Assembly (NCBI RefSeq): GCF_003670115.1
Contig: NZ_QQTY01000002.1
Coordinates: 930,001 to 994,000 of the forward strand
DNA from: Natronorubrum halophilum
Lineage (GTDB): Archaea > Halobacteriota > Halobacteria > Halobacteriales > Natrialbaceae
Length of the DNA stretch: 64,000 bases
Direction: 5' to 3'
Shown here: positions 50,900 through 60,077 of the stretch, one piece after another
Position numbering within the stretch: position 1 is the first letter of the stretch
Layout of the letters: every line of letters begins with the position of its first letter
Made by a program: the position numbers and the translations under genes
The notes under the pieces: generated by a model
Seen by the model: the letters and a program-made list of their open reading frames with translations, nothing else
Told to the model about the DNA's origin: nothing
Database searches by the model: none

Positions 50900-53125
50900 C
50901 TAGAACGGACTCTCCGATTCGTCGAGCGTGGTCTCGCTCGAGTCTCTCGGTTCGCCGTTGTCGCCCACCCACTCGAGCGCGTCCTCCACGTCGTGCGTCG
51001 GCGGCGAGCACGTCCGATCCCGGCAGACGTACAGCGTCGGTTCGCCGTCGCGAGCCTCGCGCCCGGCCCAGATCGCCGGTGCCTCTTCGAGACCTAACTG
51101 GCGGAGCCAGTCCTCCAGCCCCTCCTGGGTCGGCGGACGCAACGCGAACAGCCGGTCGGGGTGGTACTCCTCGGCGAAGCGGTCGCGCCACTCGTCGGGT
51201 AACTCGTCGGCGGCGACGGTGATCTCGAGTGCGCCCGCCTCGAGTCGATCCGCGGCGAGACAGAGCGAGGCGTGTTGGAGCGCGTTCGCCTCGATGCGGT
51301 TCGCGTGGGTCTCGAGGACGGTCGATGCGATCGTTTCGAACTCTTCGTCGTCTGCAAAACCGTCGAGCGCGAGCAGCATCTCGGCCGCGACGCCGGTCGC
51401 AGAGGGCGTCGACTGGTCGTTCAACTCCTGAGGCCGGGTGACGAGAGACTCGCCGCTCTCGGGGGTGAAGTACAGCGTTCCCCGCTCTGCGTCCCAGAAC
51501 TCGGCTTCGATGGTTCGCGCGAGATCAAGCGCGAACGCGAGGTGGTCGACATCGCCCGTGGCCTCGTAGCACCCCAGCGCGCCGCGAGCGAGGAAGGCGT
51601 AGTCCTCGAGGTAGCCGTCGACTTTGACGTCCCCGCCGTGAGATCCGGTCTCGCGACCCTCCGAGCGCTGCTCGGAGACGTCTTTGTAGCGCCGGGAGAG
51701 TCGCTGCTCGTCTTCGTTCCAGAGTCGGTCCCGAACGAACTCGAGAGCCCCGACGCCCATCTCGGCATACTCGTCCTCGCCCAGCACCAGCGCTGCCTCC
51801 GCGCAGGTAGCGATCATGAGTCCGTTCCAGCCCGCGAGCACCTTCTCGTCGCGGTTGGGGCGCGGACGCCGTTCTCGAGCCTCGGCGAGTCGTTCGCGAG
51901 CGGACTCGAGTCGCCGTTCGATCTCGTCTGCTGCGAGGTCGAACTCGTCGGCGAGCGTCGAGACGGACGTCACGCGATTCGGCTGGTTCGCTCCCTCGAA
52001 GTTGCCCGACTCGGTGATATCGTAGCGGGCACAGAACAGCTCCGCGCTGGTCTCGTCCTCGAGCACCGCGGCGACCTCGGCGGGCGTCCAGACGTAGAAC
52101 GCCCCCTCTTCGTGCTCGCCGGTCTCGGGGTCCTCGCTCTGGGCGTCTAACGTGGCGAAGAAGCCGCCCTCGTCGTGGGTCAGTTCGCGGTCGACGAACT
52201 CGAGGGTCTCCTCGATGACCTCGGCGTAGCGCTCCTCGCCCGTCAGCTGGTAGCCGGCGAGGAACGCCCGCGGAATCTCGGCGTTGTCGTAGAGCATCTT
52301 CTCGAAGTGGGGCACCGTCCAGTCCCGGTCGACGCAGTAGCGGTGGAAGCCGCCGCCGACGTGGTCGTAGAGCCCGCCCGCTGCCATCGCGTCGAGGGAT
52401 TCCTCGAGCACCTCGAGGTACGCCGATCGACCGGTCCGATCGTACGCGCGGGCGAGCACGTGGAGTCTCGAGGGCTGTGGGAACTTCGGTCCGCCGGAGC
52501 CGAAGCCGCCGTGTTGCCGGTCCGCACTCCGAAGCGCCGCGTCGGCCGCCGTCTCGAGGACCTCGCTGGATGGCGGCTCCGCCGCGGCGACGGAATCCGG
52601 GGTCTCCTCGAGGCGGTCTTTCACTGCGTCCGTCCACTGCTGGGCGCGATTCTCGACTTCCTCGCGGTCCTGTTCCCAGGAGTTGGCGAGTTGCTCGAGG
52701 ATATCGAGGAAGCCCGGCTGGCCCCGTTTCGCCTCCTTCGGGAAGTAGGTTCCGACGTAGAAGGGCTTGCCCTCGGGCGTGAGCCACGCCGAGAGGGGCC
52801 AGCCACCCTGTCCGGAGACGAGCTGGCAGACGGTCATGTAGATGCTGTCGACATCGGGGCGCTCCTCGCGGTCGACTTTGATCGGGACGAAGTTTTCGTT
52901 CAGGAGTTCGGCGACTTCCTCGTCCGCGAAGCTCTCGTCGGCCATGACGTGACACCAGTGACACGCCGAGTACCCGATCGAGAGGAAGATCGGCACGTCG
53001 CGTTCCTCGGCCGCCTCGAGGGCCCGTTCGTCCCACGGCTGCCAGTTGACGGGGTTGTCCGCGTGTTGGCGCAGATAGGGACTCTCCTCCTCGGCGAGCC
53101 GATTGCGCTGGGTCGGTTCGGTCAT
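50900..53125 (-). CDS. YyaL/SSP411-type protein with N-terminal thioredoxin domain
   Basis: A 741-residue protein. Residues ~5-165 are the DUF255 thioredoxin-like domain: RNRLAEEESPYLRQHADNPVNWQPW ... SIGYSACHWCHVM, with a CHWCH active site (Cys55, Cys58). The rest is an alpha/alpha barrel similar to N-acylglucosamine 2-epimerases (FPQPSRLHVLARAYDR, GGGFHRYCVDRDWTVPHFEKMLYDNAE). The family is widespread from bacteria to man (SPATA20); function is not known, though redox-regulated sugar metabolism is suggested. Length is normal. Confidence 0.93.
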   Translation of the reverse strand: MTEPTQRNRLAEEESPYLRQHADNPVNWQPWDERALEAAEERDVPIFLSIGYSACHWCHVMADESFADEEVAELLNENFVPIKVDREERPDVDSIYMTVCQLVSGQGGWPLSAWLTPEGKPFYVGTYFPKEAKRGQPGFLDILEQLANSWEQDREEVENRAQQWTDAVKDRLEETPDSVAAAEPPSSEVLETAADAALRSADRQHGGFGSGGPKFPQPSRLHVLARAYDRTGRSAYLEVLEESLDAMAAGGLYDHVGGGFHRYCVDRDWTVPHFEKMLYDNAEIPRAFLAGYQLTGEERYAEVIEETLEFVDRELTHDEGGFFATLDAQSEDPETGEHEEGAFYVWTPAEVAAVLEDETSAELFCARYDITESGNFEGANQPNRVTSVSTLADEFDLAADEIERRLESARERLAEARERRPRPNRDEKVLAGWNGLMIATCAEAALVLGEDEYAEMGVGALEFVRDRLWNEDEQRLSRRYKDVSEQRSEGRETGSHGGDVKVDGYLEDYAFLARGALGCYEATGDVDHLAFALDLARTIEAEFWDAERGTLYFTPESGESLVTRPQELNDQSTPSATGVAAEMLLALDGFADDEEFETIASTVLETHANRIEANALQHASLCLAADRLEAGALEITVAADELPDEWRDRFAEEYHPDRLFALRPPTQEGLEDWLRQLGLEEAPAIWAGREARDGEPTLYVCRDRTCSPPTHDVEDALEWVGDNGEPRDSSETTLDESESPF

Positions 53126-53293
53126 GGAAGTACCTACGAACGGCGGTTGTAAAAACGCGGGGTGCGCAGACGCTGTCCGGATAGTACCGACGGAGTCGGT
53201 AACTCGATCGAAACGAACGGAATCGGGCGAGAAACGGATACCGATACGGTCTCGAAATCGAACGTAACGAAACGGAACCGCGAAATCGGACGC

Positions 53294-53893
53294 TCAGGCT
53301 TTTCGCGATTCGGCCATGCCGGCGTCGAAATCCCGCTGGGTTCGGCGACCGGACATCGAGACGAGGACCATCGAAAATCCGGTCATGAGCAGGCTCACGC
53401 CGACGAGCAGGCCGACGACCCAGGTCGCATCGGCGGGGAACCCGGCCCAGAGAAGTACGGCGAGGACCAGTGAGAGAACGCCGCTGGCTGCGACGTAGCC
53501 CCGCCCACCCTGGCTACCCATGCGGACGCTCGCAGCGAGTTCTACGATCCCGTCGACGACCAGGTAGGCGATGACGAGTATCGTGAGCGACGCGAGCCCC
53601 AGGACCGGGTTTGCGAGGAGGATGAGGCCGGCGACCACGGCAACGGCAGCGAGGATGAGTTGCCACGCCGTTCCGCGCCATCCGCGGTTCGAGAACGCGG
53701 TTGCCACGTGGACGATGCCGCTAATGATGAGCAGCGCACTCAGCACGTACGTTATCGAAATCCCCGTCACGAGGGGAAACGCGATCGCAAGAACGCCGAG
53801 CAGCGCGATGATACCGCCGGTGATCCCGATTAGCTGCCAGTCGACGTCGAGCGGGAAGCCGTCGTAGGTCTCTTCATTGGTTGTTGTTGTCAT
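53294..53893 (-). CDS. HdeD-family membrane protein (DUF308)
   Basis: A 199-residue protein with six membrane helices in three repeats of the DUF308 unit (for example LIGITGGIIALLGVLAIAFPLVTGISITYVLSALLIISGIVHVA). The HdeD protein of E. coli is linked to acid resistance; the haloarchaeal role is not known. The promoter has a strong TATA box, GTATATAAC, about 35 bases before the ATG, and a GAGG element just upstream of it, so it has a short leader. Confidence 0.88.
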   Translation of the reverse strand: MTTTTNEETYDGFPLDVDWQLIGITGGIIALLGVLAIAFPLVTGISITYVLSALLIISGIVHVATAFSNRGWRGTAWQLILAAVAVVAGLILLANPVLGLASLTILVIAYLVVDGIVELAASVRMGSQGGRGYVAASGVLSLVLAVLLWAGFPADATWVVGLLVGVSLLMTGFSMVLVSMSGRRTQRDFDAGMAESRKA

Positions 53894-54108
53894 TGTTCCT
53901 CACGTAGTACAAACGACAGGAGCTGTTATATACTCCACTCATCATTTAGTAATAAATCAAAAAAACGGACCGGTCCGGTATCGTGACGAACTGTGAATCG
54001 GTCGGTGCGACAGAACCACAGTTTCCATCGCGCGGATGTTCAGCAGGTCTGTGCTCTTGGCCGGTCCAGTCGCGGCTCGAGCGGAAAAACGGAAACAGCC
54101 CGACTCTC

Positions 54109-56835
54109 TTACTCCGTGAGCAGACGCCGGAGCACGAGGTGGAGCACGCCGCCGTTCTCGACGTACTTGACGGCTGCAGGCGTCCCAACCTGCGCGGTCA
54201 CGTCGAATTCGGTGGTTTCACCCGCATCGTCTTCGGCGACGACGGTGAGTTCGGCGTTGGGCTCGAGGCCGTCGTCCAGCCCGTTGATCTCGAAGTACTC
54301 GGAGCCGTCGAGGCCGAGTTCCTCCCAGCCCTCGCCCGCTTCGAACTGCAGGGGCAGGACGCCCATGCCGAGGAGGTTGTCGCGGTAGATCCGCTCGTAG
54401 CTCTGGCCGATGGTCGCGCGGATACCGAGCAGGTCAGTTCCCTTCGCGGCCCAGTCGCGGCTCGAACCGGTCCCGAGTTCCTCGCCGGCCATGACGATCA
54501 GCGGGGTATCCTCCTCGCGGTAGCGCTCGGAAGCCTCGAAGACGGTAGTCTCCTCACCGGTCGGGTGGTGAATCGTGTAGCCGCCCTCCTTGCCGTCTAA
54601 CATCTGGTTCTCGATGCGGACGTTCGCGAAGGTGCCGCGCATCATGACCTCGTGGTTCCCGCGGCGGGAGCCGTAGGTGTTGAACTCGTACGGTTCGACG
54701 CCGCGTTCGCTTAGCCACTGACCGGCCGGCAGATCCTCGCTGAACGGCCCGGCCGGGCTGATGTGGTCGGTCGTAACCGTATCGCCCAGCGTGAGCAGAC
54801 AGCGAGCGTTCGCGATGTCCTCGACGCCGGGTTCCTCGAGCGGGAAGTCCTGGAAGAACGGCGGTTCGCGGATGTAGGTCGACTCCGAATCCCAGTCGTA
54901 GACCTCGCCGGTGGGTGCGTCGAGCGCCTCCCAGCGGTCATCACCCTCGAAGACGCTCGCGTACTTGTCCTTGAATAGCTCGGAGGAGACGCTGTTGTGG
55001 ATCGTCTCTCTGACCTCTTCCGGATCCGGCCAGATGTCCTCGAGGAAGATCTCCTCGCCCTCGTCGTTCGTGCCGATCGGTTCGTTCTCGAGGTCGATGT
55101 CCATCTTGCCCGCGAGGCCGTAGGCCACCACGAGGGGTGGGCTGGCGAGGTAGTTCGCGCGGATCTTCGGGTGGATGCGCGCCTCGAAGTTCCGGTTGCC
55201 CGAGAGGACGCTCGTCGTCCAGAGGTCGTGTTCGTCGATGGCGGCCTCGATCGGTTCGGCGAGCGGGCCGGCGTTGCCGATACAGGTCGTACAGCCGTAG
55301 CCGACGACGTGGTAGCCAAGTCCCTCGAGGTCGTCGAGCAGGTCGGCCTGCTTCAGGTACTCCGTGACGACCTTGCTGCCGGGTGCGAGGCTGGTCTTGA
55401 CGTAGTCGGGGACGTCGAGTCCCTGCTCGAGCGCGTTGCGCGCGAGCAGTCCCGCGGCGACCATCACCGACGGGTTCGAGGTGTTCGTACAGCTCGTGAT
55501 CGCGCTCACTAAGACGGAGCCGTGGCCGATCTCGACTTCGGTGCCGTCCTCGAGCGTGACGGGGATCTTCTCGTCGAGTCCGGGCTGTCCCTTGGCAACG
55601 AGTCCGCCGTCGCTCTCTGCGGCTCCGGAGTCGATGACGCCCTCTTCGGCGAGCAGCGTCGGGAAGTGTTCGTCGAGATCGCCCATCGGAATCCGGGCGT
55701 GGGGTTTCTTGTGACCCGCGAGGCTGGGTTCGACGGAGCCGAGGTCGAACTCGACCGTCTCGGTGAACTCCGGGTCGTGGTCGCCGAACAGGCCCTGCGC
55801 TTCCAAGTACTCGCGGACGAGTTCGATGTGGTCCTCGTCGCGGCCGGTGAGTTCGAGGTAGTCGAGCGTCGCGTCGTCGACGGGGAACATCGAGATTGTA
55901 CAGCCGTGCTCGGGCGACATGTTCGAAATGGTCGCGCGGTCGGCGACCGAGAGCTGAGAGACCCCGTCGCCGTAGAACTCGACGAACTTGTCGACGACGC
56001 CGACCTGTCGGAGCTTCTCCGTGATGTGGAGCACGAGGTCCGTCGCGGTTGCGCCCTCAGGGAGTTCGCCCGTGAGTTCGACTCCGACGACCTCGGGGAG
56101 GGTCATCGTGATTGGCTGGCCCAGAAGGGCCGCTTCGGCCTCGATCCCGCCGACGCCCCAGCCGACGACGCCGATGCCGTTGATCATCGGGGTGTGGCTA
56201 TCCGTGCCGACGAGGGTGTCGGGCAGGAGCCACTGCTCGCCGTCCTCTTCGCGTGCGTGAACGACTTTCCCAAGGTGTTCGAGGTTGACCTGGTGAACGA
56301 TCCCCGTTCCCGGCGGGACGACGTTGAAGTCCTCGAAGGCCTGCTGAGCCCACTTGATCGCACGATATCGCTCCTCGTTGCGCTCGTACTCGAGTTCCAC
56401 GTTCTGTTCGTAGGCGTCCTCGCTGCCGAAGTAATCGACCTGCACGCTATGGTCGATCACGAGGTCACAGGGGACTTCGGGTTCGACGATGGACGGATCC
56501 TTGCCCGCGCGGTCCGCGGCCGACCGCAGCGCGGCCAGGTCGACGACCGCCGGAACGCCGGTCAGATCCTGCAGCACGACGCGGGAGGGCTGGAAGGGGA
56601 CCTCGACGTCCGGGACGTCCGGCTGCCAGGAGGCCGCGTTTTTGACGTCCTGTGCCGAGACCATGTCGCCGTCGACGTTTCGGAGCACCGCCTCGAGAAG
56701 CACGCGAATGCTTACCGGTAGTTTCTCGAGGTCACAGAGGCCCTGCTCCTCGAGGACCGTCAGATCGGCCATCTTATATGTTTCGCCGTCGTGTTCGAAT
56801 TCCCGGATCGCCTCCGAGAACGCATCAGTTGCCAT
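54109..56835 (-). CDS. acnA: Aconitate hydratase, AcnA/IRP type
   Basis: Aconitase interconverts citrate and isocitrate in the TCA cycle. The 908-residue protein has an AcnA/IRP1-type domain order with DLTGVPAVVDLAALR, GTDSHTPMINGIGVVGWGVGGIEAE, the 4Fe-4S cysteines in SAITSCTNTSNPSV and YGCTTCIGNAG, and the C-terminal swivel domain with TYGSRRGNHEVMMRGTFANVR and EELGTGSSRDWAAKGTDLLG. Monocistronic. The 3' end is 60 codons past the typical last helix and acidic. Confidence 0.97.
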   Translation of the reverse strand: MATDAFSEAIREFEHDGETYKMADLTVLEEQGLCDLEKLPVSIRVLLEAVLRNVDGDMVSAQDVKNAASWQPDVPDVEVPFQPSRVVLQDLTGVPAVVDLAALRSAADRAGKDPSIVEPEVPCDLVIDHSVQVDYFGSEDAYEQNVELEYERNEERYRAIKWAQQAFEDFNVVPPGTGIVHQVNLEHLGKVVHAREEDGEQWLLPDTLVGTDSHTPMINGIGVVGWGVGGIEAEAALLGQPITMTLPEVVGVELTGELPEGATATDLVLHITEKLRQVGVVDKFVEFYGDGVSQLSVADRATISNMSPEHGCTISMFPVDDATLDYLELTGRDEDHIELVREYLEAQGLFGDHDPEFTETVEFDLGSVEPSLAGHKKPHARIPMGDLDEHFPTLLAEEGVIDSGAAESDGGLVAKGQPGLDEKIPVTLEDGTEVEIGHGSVLVSAITSCTNTSNPSVMVAAGLLARNALEQGLDVPDYVKTSLAPGSKVVTEYLKQADLLDDLEGLGYHVVGYGCTTCIGNAGPLAEPIEAAIDEHDLWTTSVLSGNRNFEARIHPKIRANYLASPPLVVAYGLAGKMDIDLENEPIGTNDEGEEIFLEDIWPDPEEVRETIHNSVSSELFKDKYASVFEGDDRWEALDAPTGEVYDWDSESTYIREPPFFQDFPLEEPGVEDIANARCLLTLGDTVTTDHISPAGPFSEDLPAGQWLSERGVEPYEFNTYGSRRGNHEVMMRGTFANVRIENQMLDGKEGGYTIHHPTGEETTVFEASERYREEDTPLIVMAGEELGTGSSRDWAAKGTDLLGIRATIGQSYERIYRDNLLGMGVLPLQFEAGEGWEELGLDGSEYFEINGLDDGLEPNAELTVVAEDDAGETTEFDVTAQVGTPAAVKYVENGGVLHLVLRRLLTE

Positions 56836-57013
56836 AGGTGGACTTCGGACCGGGGGGATTTGAAACTCCCGAGAATCGTCTGTAGAGCTAGCCTACTCGC
56901 GTATTTGTCGGAAACGTATTATTAATCATGTATTAGGTGTTCTAAGTGTATCCCATCACACTAGCGAACAGCGATGAATATCCGCAGCCGACAGAGCGAG
57001 TACGGTTCGTGGC

Positions 57014-57562
57014 TTACGGCGTCCGAACGTACTCGAGAAAGGCGAATCCCTCGCGTTCGTCGCGGGAGACCTCCTCGAACGCGTCCCGATCCCACTCGGG
57101 AAAGTACGCGTCGCCGTCGGGATCGTCGTCGATTTCGGTCACGATCAGCCGATCGATCGCGGGCAGGAACTGTTCGTAGACGGTCGCGCCGCCGGCGACG
57201 AAAACGCGGTCGACGTCGCCGTGGTTCTCGCGCGCTGCCGTCTCCGCCCGCTCGAGTGCCTCCTCGAGACTGCCCGCGACGACCACGTTTTCACGGGTAT
57301 CGAGATCCTGGCCCGTCAACACGACTGTCGTTCGTCCCGGAAGCGGTTCGCCGAGCGCCTCGAGAATGCCCTCGTAGGTGACCCGACCCATGATCAGGGG
57401 GTGATCCATCGTCGTCTCCTTGAAGTGTGCGAGATCTTCCGGAACGTGCCACGGCATGTCGCCGTCCTTGCCGATGACGCCGTTTTCGGCGACGGCGACG
57501 ATCCCGACGAGTTCGCGGTCGGTCTCGAGGGCCGGTTCGTCGGTCGATCCGTCGCCGCTCAT
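57014..57562 (-). CDS. folA: Dihydrofolate reductase
   Basis: A 182-residue DHFR that regenerates tetrahydrofolate after thymidylate synthesis. LVGIVAVAENGVIGKDGDMPWHVPEDLAHFKETTMDHPLIMGRVTYEGI holds the catalytic Asp/Glu region and NADPH contacts, with VFVAGGATVYEQFLP later. About 15 acidic residues precede the core. Its ATG overlaps the thyA stop (ATGA) so folA is translated right after thyA. Confidence 0.95.
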   Translation of the reverse strand: MSGDGSTDEPALETDRELVGIVAVAENGVIGKDGDMPWHVPEDLAHFKETTMDHPLIMGRVTYEGILEALGEPLPGRTTVVLTGQDLDTRENVVVAGSLEEALERAETAARENHGDVDRVFVAGGATVYEQFLPAIDRLIVTEIDDDPDGDAYFPEWDRDAFEEVSRDEREGFAFLEYVRTP

Positions 57563-58578
57563 TCGGCCACCGAGAACTCGAGTCCATCGTGGGAGTCGTA
57601 CGCCTCAAGCGCGACGTCGTCGTACGAGAGGGTGTCGATCGTCGCCCCGTCCGCGACCTCGAGCGTCGGTCGCTCGAGGGGCTCCCGGGACAGTTGCTCG
57701 AGCAGTCCGGGGACGTGATCGAACCGTTCGTCGCCCTCGGCTTCGGCGGGCGCTTCGGACTCGAGCCACTCGCGAACGTCGAGGTAGTCCTCCCGCTCGT
57801 CGGCGTCGACCAGCCGGGACTGGAGGGCCCGGAGGTTGTCGGCGTACCACTCCCCGCGCGCGCCGCGACCGCAGTAGACGTGCGTGTCGACGACGGTGTG
57901 TGCGAACGTCCCGGGTTCGAAGCCGGTCTGTTGAGCGATGACCTTCGTCAGGAGCGCGTAGGCCGCGATGTTGAACGGAATGCCGAGCGCCGTATCGCCC
58001 GAGCGCTGGGTGAGATGGCAGTTCAGGCGGTCGCCTTGCACGTTGAAGACGAACGAGTAGTGACACGGCGGCAACGTCGAGACGGCCGCGTTGGCCGGAT
58101 GCCAGGCGTTGACGACGAGTCGACGGGAGTTCGGACTGTCCGAGAGCGTGTCGACGACGTACTGCAGTTGATCGAACGTGCGGCGGCCGTCCGCTTCCTC
58201 GGTGACCCACCGGTGGGTCTCGTCGGGCCAGGATTCGCCCTCGAGTTGCGCCTCGTCGTCCGGAATCGGGTACCGCCGCCAGAACCGACCGTAGGCGGTG
58301 TCGAGTCGTCCCTCCTCGTCGGCCCACGCGTCCCAGATTTTGGTCTCGTCGCGCAGCGTTCGAATGTGTTCCTCGCCGGAGAGATACCAGCACATCTCGT
58401 GGAGCATCGAGTTCCAGCGGTAGCCGTCCATCCGTTTGGTCGTCAGCAGGGGATACCCCTCCTGTAAGTCGACCTCGTAGTGCTCGCTAAACGACGAAAT
58501 CGTGTCGACGCCGGTCCGGTTTGGCTTGTACGTGCCCTCGGAGAGGACCGCGTCGACGAGCTCGAGGTACTGTCGCAT
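57559..58578 (-). CDS. thyA: Thymidylate synthase
   Basis: ThyA methylates dUMP to dTMP with methylene-tetrahydrofolate. The 339-residue protein contains PNRTGVDTISSFS, the nucleophile motif ALPPCHYSF-like STLPPCHYSFVFNVQGDRLNCHLTQRSGDTALGIPFNIAAYALL with the catalytic Cys and the Asn that reads dUMP, and HVYCGRGARGEWY. The ATG before RQYLELVDAV is used; six codons upstream in frame are not supported. Coupled to folA in a thyA-folA pair, a common arrangement. Confidence 0.95.
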   Translation of the reverse strand: MRQYLELVDAVLSEGTYKPNRTGVDTISSFSEHYEVDLQEGYPLLTTKRMDGYRWNSMLHEMCWYLSGEEHIRTLRDETKIWDAWADEEGRLDTAYGRFWRRYPIPDDEAQLEGESWPDETHRWVTEEADGRRTFDQLQYVVDTLSDSPNSRRLVVNAWHPANAAVSTLPPCHYSFVFNVQGDRLNCHLTQRSGDTALGIPFNIAAYALLTKVIAQQTGFEPGTFAHTVVDTHVYCGRGARGEWYADNLRALQSRLVDADEREDYLDVREWLESEAPAEAEGDERFDHVPGLLEQLSREPLERPTLEVADGATIDTLSYDDVALEAYDSHDGLEFSVAE

Positions 58579-58650
58579 TACTCCCTGTTGGATCAACGGG
58601 GTATAATATGCACCGATACCCGAAGTACGCGACCGGCGGGCGGGCGTCGG

Positions 58651-59790
58651 TCACGGAGACCGGAGCGCGAAGAGCGCGGCGATACCGACGACGACTGCGG
58701 AACTCGCACCGACGATGAACGTCGGCGTCCAGCCGATTTGAGTGGCGAGCAGGCTCGTTACGATGCCACCGAAGACGCCGCCCCACAGTTTCGCCGTGAG
58801 CAACACGCCGTAGTTTTCCGAGGCGTAGCGCTCGCCGAACGTCTCGTTAACGACTCCGGGCAGGATACCGAACGCCGGACTCCGAAACGCCATCGTGACG
58901 CCTGCGAGGGCGACGAACGCCCAGCCGATTTCCAGTCGACCGACCAGGACGGTCGCACAGAGGGCGAGTCCGCAGAGTATCAACGAGATAGAGACGGTCC
59001 GTTCGGCGCCCAGTCGATCCGACGCAGCGCCGCCGATCACCACGCCGGACGCCTGGCCGAGCGCGACGACCGCCGCGGCGGTGATCGCCGTCCCCGTCGA
59101 GAGACCGAGCCGACCCGCGTAGGTGACCACCTTCTCGAGGAGCATGAGCCCGACGCCGTTGACGACGAAGACGGCGTACAGCAACCAGAACCGTCTCGTC
59201 TCGATCATCTCTCGCCACGAGACCGCTCCGTCGTCCCCACCGTCGCTCGCGAGTTCGTCGGGCGTGGTCGCAGACTCCGGACTGGGATCTCTGATGACGA
59301 AAGTGGCGACGAGCGTCGCGATCCCCGTCGCGGCGGCCAGCACGAGCAGCGTCGTCGTGAAGTCGGTATCGGCACCCCATCGGACGAACGGAATGAGCAG
59401 GAAACTCGTCAGGCTGAACGCCATACTCACCGCCCCGGTCGTCAGCCCGCGCCGGGTTCGGAACCACTCGGATGGAGTGTTGATCCCGACGTTGTAGGCG
59501 ATTCCGACGCCGGCGCCGCCGATCCCGAACCAGAGATAGAGTTCGGGAACCGACGGCACGAGTGCGACGCCCGCGTACCCGACGACGAGAAAGAGGGTGG
59601 CGACGAGCAGCGGCACTCGCGGTCCGTACTGGTCGCGGATCCAGCCGGACGGAAACGACGCGAGCGTCTGGGTCACTATCAGAACGGTGAACACCGCCCC
59701 GATGGTAGTTTCTGACGCGCCCGACTGTGCGCCGATCGGATCCCGAAGCACCGGCCACGCGAACTGGTACGTCCCTGCGAGCCCGACCAT
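58651..59790 (-). CDS. MFS transporter (OFA-like), N-terminus disrupted
   Basis: A 12-helix-type MFS carrier of the oxalate/formate-antiporter-like group: FPSGWIRDQYGPRVP, YNVGINTPSEWFRTRRGLTTGAVSMAFSL, ASDRLGAERT. The only internal start gives a first helix shortened at its front. The preceding 15 codons (IPGRSRWRFVVTAAL) clearly continue helix 1 but are separated from the natural ATG (59845-59847) by an in-frame TGA three codons after it. So the gene is either inactivated by a nonsense change, starts at a non-standard codon, or begins at the internal ATG. Confidence 0.85.
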   Translation of the reverse strand: MVGLAGTYQFAWPVLRDPIGAQSGASETTIGAVFTVLIVTQTLASFPSGWIRDQYGPRVPLLVATLFLVVGYAGVALVPSVPELYLWFGIGGAGVGIAYNVGINTPSEWFRTRRGLTTGAVSMAFSLTSFLLIPFVRWGADTDFTTTLLVLAAATGIATLVATFVIRDPSPESATTPDELASDGGDDGAVSWREMIETRRFWLLYAVFVVNGVGLMLLEKVVTYAGRLGLSTGTAITAAAVVALGQASGVVIGGAASDRLGAERTVSISLILCGLALCATVLVGRLEIGWAFVALAGVTMAFRSPAFGILPGVVNETFGERYASENYGVLLTAKLWGGVFGGIVTSLLATQIGWTPTFIVGASSAVVVGIAALFALRSP

Positions 59791-60077
59791 GAGCGCTGCG
59801 GTGACGACGAACCGCCACCGAGAGCGTCCGGGAATTCAGTCGACCATACACCGACCACGCCGAGCAACGAGATGGTCTGCGGGGGATCGTTACGCGCCGG
59901 TGGACAGTCAATCGATCGCGACGGTACGGCCGAGGCGACAGCGATTTTATCGGGTCTCGAGACCGAGGCTCTCCACGAGCGTGACCAGTCGTCGGTTCGG
60001 AAGGCGTCGCGGACGGACGGTTCACTTTCACCCCGGTGTCCAAATCCTCTTTATCACGCCGCGCGTTCCGACGAGCG

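Noticed and set aside
54997-56721. Long plus-strand open frames across the aconitase gene
   Set aside because: They are antisense to a full aconitase and are only open because of GC-rich codon structure.
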